Source: Nitrospirales bacterium (lineage in GTDB: Bacteria; Nitrospirota; Nitrospiria; Nitrospirales; UBA8639). From it: DNA of 37,792 nt. A program made the translations under genes and the position numbers. This document shows, piece by piece, positions 33,711 to 37,792 of this stretch; the first letter of the stretch is position 1; each line of letters opens with the position of its first letter. The notes under the pieces were generated by a model. The model was not told where the DNA came from. It worked only from the letters and a program-made list of their open reading frames with translations, and did not search any database. The stretch lies in NCBI GenBank assembly GCA_022824735.1, contig JAJDZI010000008.1:1-37792 (forward strand). Direction: 5' to 3'.

Positions 33711-34331
33711 TCAATGACTGAACCCTCCGGCACTTGCGAAACGTTCCATCAACTCGGGGTACGAGCGGGTAACCGGAAATTGAGGATATTCGGAACAGAT
33801 CGAATCCGGTGGGCGGAAGAAGAACCCGGCATCGGCTTCCTGCAACATCGACAGATCATTATAGGAATCTCCCGCCGCCAACACGTGGAAGTTCAGGCTC
33901 TTGACTGCGGCCACCACGTGCCGTTTCTGGTCTTGCTGCCGGAGCGCGTAATTCCGAATGTAGCCTTTCTCGTCAATCTCCAGGGTGTGGCAAAATATGG
34001 AAGGATAATGCAGTTGCTTCATCAGGGGACTGACCAGATCATAGTAACTGTCCGATAAGATAATAACCTGACAACGCTCTCGCAACCACGTCAGAAATTC
34101 CACGGCGCCATCCAGGGGTTTCAGCCCCGCCACCACGCCGGTAATGTCCGACAGCTTGAGATCAAATTTAGCCAGGATGGCCAAGCGCAGCTTCATGAGT
34201 TCGTCATAGTCGGGAATGTCCCGCGTGGTGACGTTCAAGTCGGTAATCCCCGTTTTTTCGGCCAAAGCCAGCCAGATCTCCGGAGTCAGGACTCCCTCCA
34301 TATCCAAACACGTCACCACGGGTGATTTCAT
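33711..34331 (-). CDS. thrH: ThrH-type phosphoserine phosphatase / homoserine phosphotransferase
   Basis: The 206-residue HAD protein closely follows Pseudomonas ThrH: CLDMEGVLTPEIWLALAEKTGI at the start (nucleophile D10; the usual second aspartate is E12, as in ThrH), TTRDIPDYDELMKLRL, ILSDSYYDLVSPLMKQL, and AAGDSYNDLSML near 155-167. ThrH dephosphorylates phosphoserine and can transfer phosphate to homoserine. ATG 34331 has GAGGGG close upstream; the ATG at 34352 would add seven residues. Confidence 0.92.
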   Translation of the reverse strand: MKSPVVTCLDMEGVLTPEIWLALAEKTGITDLNVTTRDIPDYDELMKLRLAILAKFDLKLSDITGVVAGLKPLDGAVEFLTWLRERCQVIILSDSYYDLVSPLMKQLHYPSIFCHTLEIDEKGYIRNYALRQQDQKRHVVAAVKSLNFHVLAAGDSYNDLSMLQEADAGFFFRPPDSICSEYPQFPVTRSYPELMERFASAGGFSH

Positions 34332-34470
34332 ACGCCCCTCAAAAACATGCAAGTTTCGGATGAAAAATAAAAGGGAAACACGGCAAGAATGATAGAAAGA
34401 TGACCATTGTATAAGAATCGGAACGAGACTACAAACTTTTTATCCAACATCCGCGATCTTGCGCCTCCTC

Positions 34471-35475
34471 TTATCCAAAGGCAATGAGCAAGCCGAACGC
34501 CAGATAGCACAAGCCGTTGAAAATCAGATGATAGGGCCTCAAGGCATGGGACCGTAAACGAAGTTTCAGGTACCCCGCGGCAAGGAACGTCAAGCCGATG
34601 CCCCACAGCGCTTCTTTTCGCGGAACCCACGGCGTCAACAAGACTCCCAAGGCCGGAAGCAAGCTGCCTTGAAACACCATCGCCCCGGTGATGTTGCCGA
34701 AGGCCAAGGTGTCCCGGCCACGCCGCACCCAAATAATACTATTCACTTTTTCCGGCAGTTCAGTGGCCACCGGGATGATCAACAACGACAAAGCCAGGGT
34801 GGAAAGCCCAAGCCAGGCGGCCAAATGCTCCACACCGTACACGAAGCCCTTGGCTCCTCCGATGATCAGCCCGAACCCGATCAGCAATTGCAGGAGGATC
34901 GTGGCAAGATTCCCGGGGATCCGTAACCGGCTCAAAAACAGGGGGTGATCCGCCTCGGTGCCATGACCTTGCTCAACCAGCTTCCCGGATGCGCGAATGG
35001 TCAAGAGCAAATAGACGAAGTAACTCAGGACCAGGATCAACGCCAGCGACACACGAGCCCATTGCCATTCCGAAGGCACGAAGATTGTGAGGGTCGCCAA
35101 TGCAAAGGCAAAGAGAAACCAGTTCAGGTCCCGGTGCGCACCGGTAAGCTCAGGACGAAGGGCTTGCGTCCAACCACGATGCTGGGCGGCAAACATCCCC
35201 ATCAAGAACAACGTAATGGTCGATAGCATCAGCGGCGCGCCCAAAATGGCTCCCACCCCGACGTCCTGGCGAACCGATAAATCCCCGGAGGCAGCCAACA
35301 CCGCCACCACCGGAATCATCGCCTCGGGCAAAGCCGTTCCCACGGCCGCAAACACCGACCCCGTGACCCCCTCGGAAATATGCAGCCGTTCTCCGAAATG
35401 TTCGAGCGCGTTGGTAAACGTTTCCGCGCCGACCAGGATCACGACCAACGAAACCAACAGAATCCACAATTCCAT
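34471..35475 (-). CDS. Na+/Ca2+ exchanger-family membrane antiporter
   Basis: The 334-residue polytopic protein has two inverted alpha-repeats: ISEGVTGSVFAAVGTALPEAMIP near 33-55 (the GTSLPE motif written GTALPE) and LALSLLIIPVATELPEKVNS near 220-245 (ATELPE). About ten membrane helices are visible. This is the CaCA superfamily; the ion specificity cannot be set from these motifs because both acidic residues are present but flanking serines are replaced. The gene stands alone. Confidence 0.87.
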   Translation of the reverse strand: MELWILLVSLVVILVGAETFTNALEHFGERLHISEGVTGSVFAAVGTALPEAMIPVVAVLAASGDLSVRQDVGVGAILGAPLMLSTITLFLMGMFAAQHRGWTQALRPELTGAHRDLNWFLFAFALATLTIFVPSEWQWARVSLALILVLSYFVYLLLTIRASGKLVEQGHGTEADHPLFLSRLRIPGNLATILLQLLIGFGLIIGGAKGFVYGVEHLAAWLGLSTLALSLLIIPVATELPEKVNSIIWVRRGRDTLAFGNITGAMVFQGSLLPALGVLLTPWVPRKEALWGIGLTFLAAGYLKLRLRSHALRPYHLIFNGLCYLAFGLLIAFG

Positions 35476-35556
35476 AGAAAGAGGTTTCCCTTGGCGAGCC
35501 GCCGTCCGTTACGTGGTCCGGTGAACCTTGCTCACGACGTGCGGGTGCACTAGACT

Positions 35557-35715
35557 ATGGGCATGAGTGATGAGATGGGAATCATCCTGGGTTGCCTGGC
35601 CGGATTGCTGGCCTGCCGATTCGGCATCCAATGGTGGCGCCGTCGCAAGGCGGCCAAACAAGCCGACGCACTTCTCTCCAACATCGTGAGAGGCAAAGAC
35701 GCCTTTCGCCGGTGA
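35557..35715 (+). CDS. Predicted 52-residue single-span membrane protein
   Basis: The frame encodes a short acidic start, one hydrophobic helix (GIILGCLAGLLACRFGI), then WWRRRKAAKQADALLS, a positive-inside flank. The layout is that of a real small membrane protein, and the frame fills the gap between two leftward genes. There is no strong Shine-Dalgarno; ATG 35563 is an alternative start. No known family is recognised. Confidence 0.4.
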   Translation: MGMSDEMGIILGCLAGLLACRFGIQWWRRRKAAKQADALLSNIVRGKDAFRR

Positions 35716-35720
35716 TACTA

Positions 35721-36248
35721 TCAAAACTGAAACGCCAGTTGAATAGAGCCGCCCTGCTTGCTGCTCCCCCTCCCGCCAGGAGAGAGTTGCTCGTTCCACT
35801 TCCCGCTCCCTCTCCCCCTGGGAGAAGGTTGGGGTGAGGGTTGAAGTGTATGGTAAATCGCGATTCCCAAGCCGTCGCCGTTCATCAGGGCCATGATCCT
35901 CCGAAATTCCCGCCCGTGCGATGGACACCATTTCTTTACGTCGAACTGCCACTGATGAATCATCTCGTGGGCCAAGGTGCCCCGGATCTCTTCAAAGGGT
36001 TGTCCGGAAAGAAGCGGAACCGATAAACGAATTACGCGCCCCTTGCCATGCCGTTCCTCCGGGTCCACCCAGGAAGTACGCGGGCCCGTCCGGCTGCGAA
36101 AGAGGCCGGCGGACGCCTTCAGACGATTGCTCCATTGAATCTCGATGTCCGGCAACCGGTTCTGAAAATACGAACCATTCAACTCACGCCAGATCGACTG
36201 CAGGTGCTCGACTGAAAGGGGAACGTTGATTGGAGTGCGACGAGCCAT
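35721..36248 (-). CDS. SprT-like zinc metalloprotein with repeat-derived C-terminus
   Basis: The 175-residue protein starts at ATG 36248 (GAGGGAC upstream). SprT-like features are the zinc motif H94EMIH98 and H111 of CPSHGREFRRIM. Residues about 134-166 (QPSPQPSPRGRGSGK and onward) are Pro/Gly/Arg-rich and come from a dispersed DNA repeat, so the natural C-terminus was probably replaced or extended. SprT proteins are putative zinc proteases related to the DNA-protein crosslink protease Spartan; the bacterial role is unclear. Confidence 0.83.
   Translation of the reverse strand: MARRTPINVPLSVEHLQSIWRELNGSYFQNRLPDIEIQWSNRLKASAGLFRSRTGPRTSWVDPEERHGKGRVIRLSVPLLSGQPFEEIRGTLAHEMIHQWQFDVKKWCPSHGREFRRIMALMNGDGLGIAIYHTLQPSPQPSPRGRGSGKWNEQLSPGGRGSSKQGGSIQLAFQF
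35764..35845. repeat. Dispersed repeat of the CCCTCACCCCAACC type
   Basis: Read leftward this begins TTCAACCCTCACCCCAACCT and continues with CTCCCAGGGGGAGAGGGAG, then a second related arm with CTCTCCTGGCGGGAGGGGGAG. This sequence class recurs in many bacterial genomes as a small imperfect palindrome. Here it lies inside the SprT-like reading frame. Confidence 0.75.
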
Positions 36249-36324
36249 GTCCCTCAACACGGATCTCCATGGAGTCCAGAGTCACGCTATGCTACCATGA
36301 TTGCAACACAAACCAAAGCGCCGG

Positions 36325-36358
36325 ATGTCGGGTTCGCCTGAGGCTCATCCGACCTACG
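36325..36358. repeat. REP-like palindrome
   Basis: ATGTCGGGTTCGCCTGAGGC continues with TCATCCGACCTACG; the outer GTCGGGT and ATCCGAC arms pair with one G-T. It resembles widespread GTCGGGTT...ACCCGACCTACG repeats. It forms the left part of a repeat cluster between the SprT-like gene and tadA. Confidence 0.6.
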
Positions 36359-36362
36359 GACG

Positions 36363-36468
36363 CTGTCATCCTCGACATTTTTAATCGAGGATCCAGTGTC
36401 TTTTCTTATGCCTCCATTTGCAAGGATCACAACACTGGATTCCCGCTAAAAACGTGCGGGAATGACAG
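36363..36468. repeat. Pair of inverted 36-base repeat units (BIME-like)
   Basis: Unit 1 (36363-36398) begins CTGTCATCCTCGACATTTTT and ends GGATCCAGTG. Unit 2 (36433-36468) is the same element inverted; its complement begins CTGTCATTCCCGCACGTTTT and ends GGAATCCAGTG. Each unit also folds on itself (CCTCGA/TCGAGG and TCCCGC/GCGGGA). A 34-base spacer separates them. The rest of the 36249-36538 gap holds no gene. Confidence 0.75.
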
Positions 36469-36538
36469 AAAGAGAGGGGGAGTAGGTCAGGTCAAGTTAG
36501 CGTAACGTAACCCAACGCTCCCTTTTTACAGAAACAAC

Positions 36539-37042
36539 ATGATCCACGAACCAGCAATACAGCATAATCTCCCTGCCGACGAAGCCTTCATGCGCGAAGC
36601 ACTACGGCAAGCGGAGCAAGCCGCCTCCGAAGGCGAGGTCCCCGTGGGGGCGATCCTCGTGCATGAGAATACCATCGTGGCCAGGGGGCGAAACACCAGG
36701 GAACGCCAACAGGACCCGACGGCTCACGCGGAACTCATCGTGATCCGGGAAGCCGCCGAACAGTTGCAATCCTGGCGATTAACTGGCACAACCCTATACG
36801 TGACGCTGGAACCCTGCCTTATGTGTGCCGGCGCCATGCTGCAAGCGCGGATTCCTCGCGTGGTCTTCGGCACGTGGGACCTCAAAGCCGGGGCATGCGG
36901 GTCTCTGTATGTACTGCATGAGGACCACCGATTGAATCACCAAATCGCCGTCACGCACGGCATATTGGAAAATGAGAGCCGCGCCCTGCTGCAACGCTTC
37001 TTTCAACAACTCAGACAGAATCAGCCCCTCACCATGAATTGA
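36539..37042 (+). CDS. tadA: tRNA-specific adenosine deaminase
   Basis: The 167-residue cytidine-deaminase-fold protein has the catalytic HAE (H63, E65) and zinc cysteines C93 and C96 in EPCLMCAGAM, with VPVGAILV and the TadA-specific GACGSLY-like loop (KAGACGSLYVL). TadA converts A34 of tRNA-Arg(ACG) to inosine. The ATG at 36539 has no clear Shine-Dalgarno but gives the usual N-terminal length. It ends 16 bases before the tRNA-Ser gene. Confidence 0.95.
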   Translation: MIHEPAIQHNLPADEAFMREALRQAEQAASEGEVPVGAILVHENTIVARGRNTRERQQDPTAHAELIVIREAAEQLQSWRLTGTTLYVTLEPCLMCAGAMLQARIPRVVFGTWDLKAGACGSLYVLHEDHRLNHQIAVTHGILENESRALLQRFFQQLRQNQPLTMN

Positions 37043-37058
37043 AAGCTTACCGATATAC

Positions 37059-37146
37059 GGAGAGGTGCGAGAGTGGCCGAATCGGGCGGTCTCGAAAACC
37101 GTTGACCGGCAACGGTCCGTGGGTTCGAATCCCACCCTCTCCGCCA
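37059..37146 (+). tRNA. tRNA-Ser(CGA)
   Basis: A class II tRNA with a seven-base acceptor stem (GGAGAGG/CCTCTCC), anticodon arm GCGGT-CTCGAAA-ACCGT giving anticodon CGA, a long variable arm (TGACCGGCAACGGTC region), T-loop GGTTCGAATCC, and encoded discriminator G and CCA (37143-37146). It reads UCG serine codons. An integrase gene follows, so its 3' end is a likely integration site. Confidence 0.95.
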
Positions 37147-37292
37147 TTTACACAGTCTCACGTAGTCTGCCTTGATCCACGATGGCCCCACCTGTTCCAT
37201 CCTAACACCTTGATGTCATTGACGTTTTCTGGAATTATTCCCCATGTACACTACCAGGGAACAGGGGGATGGCATCACCACCACACCAGGCC

Positions 37293-37306
37293 TGTTCTTG
37301 GGAACA
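37293..37306. promoter_or_regulatory. Inverted repeat upstream of the integrase
   Basis: TGTTC-TTGG-GAACA is a 5-base inverted repeat 33 bases upstream of the integrase ATG. It may be an operator or integrase arm site; evidence is limited to symmetry and location. Confidence 0.25.
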
Positions 37307-37338
37307 AACTTGGAAACACCTGGCTGCAGGGAGGTACG

Positions 37339-37792
37339 ATGAACGGCCTCACGGACACCAAAATCAAAACCCTGAATGCGCCGGGTCGCTATGGGGATCG
37401 CATCCCCACCCTGTATCTGCTTGTCAAGTCCGCTACGCGAAAGACCTGGGTGCAGCGCTTGACGATCCAAAAAACCCAACACGATTTAGGCTTGGGACCC
37501 TGGCCGGTGGTCACCGTCGAAGAGGCGCGCCGGAAAGCGATGGATAATCGCCGCAAGCGGTATCACGGCGAGAAGCTCATTCATGGGACACGCCAAGCGA
37601 TCGGTATCACGTTCCAAGAAGCGGCGGACACCGTGATCGCCTTACACGCGCCCACGTGGAAAAATGGCGGAAAGTCCGCGAAGCTCTGGCGGGCGACCCT
37701 GCGGAATTATGCCTTTCCCATCATCGGCCAGAAGCCGGTCGCCGAGATCACGCCGTCGGACGTGATGAGGATTCTCGATCCCATTTGGACGA
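37339..37792 (+). CDS. P4-type tyrosine integrase (5' part)
   Basis: The frame is open to the window's right edge (about 151 codons). It starts at ATG 37339, eight bases after an AGGGAGG. Residues 1-70 resemble the arm-binding DUF4102 domain: LTDTKIKTLNAPGRYGD, LYLLVKSATRKTWVQRL and LGLGPWPVVTVEEARRKA. A SAM-like core-binding domain follows (TFQEAADTVIALHAPTWKN, then YAFPIIGQKPVAEITPSDVM). The catalytic R-H-R-Y domain lies beyond the window. Its position right after tRNA-Ser marks the integrase end of a tRNA-inserted island. Confidence 0.9.
   Translation, partial: MNGLTDTKIKTLNAPGRYGDRIPTLYLLVKSATRKTWVQRLTIQKTQHDLGLGPWPVVTVEEARRKAMDNRRKRYHGEKLIHGTRQAIGITFQEAADTVIALHAPTWKNGGKSAKLWRATLRNYAFPIIGQKPVAEITPSDVMRILDPIWT

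Noticed and set aside
36325-36468. CRISPR array
   Set aside because: The units are inverted rather than direct, only two copies exist, and no cas gene is in the window.

Overview
The window reads as a chromosomal segment of a Gram-negative, autotrophic bacterium, most likely a Nitrospirota (Nitrospira-like) or Nitrospinota member. The main reason is a five-gene 2-oxoacid:ferredoxin oxidoreductase operon (26630-30924) together with a monomeric NADP isocitrate dehydrogenase (16320-18554). Both are typical of reductive TCA cycle carbon fixation in those groups. The taxonomic call is an inference; no rRNA gene is present.

Region 1 (1-16118) is the remarkable part: a compact sterol biosynthesis and probable sterol trafficking locus. 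A leftward operon (12680 to 4520) encodes, in order, a 3-beta-HSD/C4-decarboxylase-like SDR (SdmB-like), a Rieske oxygenase (SdmA-like), an ERG4/ERG24-type sterol reductase, a CYP51-type 14-alpha-demethylase, and one polypeptide that joins a squalene-epoxidase-like flavoprotein to an oxidosqualene cyclase. The reading frames overlap by 4-14 bases or are 11 bases apart, so the operon looks tightly coupled. Divergent from it runs an RND/MMPL transporter plus a TPR periplasmic protein, resembling BstA and BstC of bacterial sterol transport. Facing the operon is a rightward three-gene set: a GPP34-cytochrome P450 fusion, a COG2907-type FAD protein and an unrecognised polytopic membrane protein. 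The window opens with the 5' end of another flavoprotein gene. A shared motif, AGTGCAATMMAT, lies in both divergent promoter regions of this locus and may mark a regulon.

Region 2 (16119-31000) is housekeeping and central metabolism: isocitrate dehydrogenase, a DUF427 protein, a formylglycine-generating-enzyme-like secreted protein, a type IV pilus minor pilin and prepilin peptidase cluster, a short LuxR-type regulator, the surE-dedA-cysS-rlmB operon, and the oxoacid:ferredoxin oxidoreductase operon with a clear intrinsic terminator.

Region 3 (31001-37792) holds an M23 peptidase, CutA, a lipoprotein, ThrH, a Na+/Ca2+ exchanger-type protein, a very small membrane protein, a SprT-like metalloprotein whose 3' end is made of a dispersed repeat, a cluster of repeat elements, tadA and tRNA-Ser(CGA). 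A P4-type integrase starts about 190 bases after the tRNA, so a genomic island probably begins here and continues past the window.
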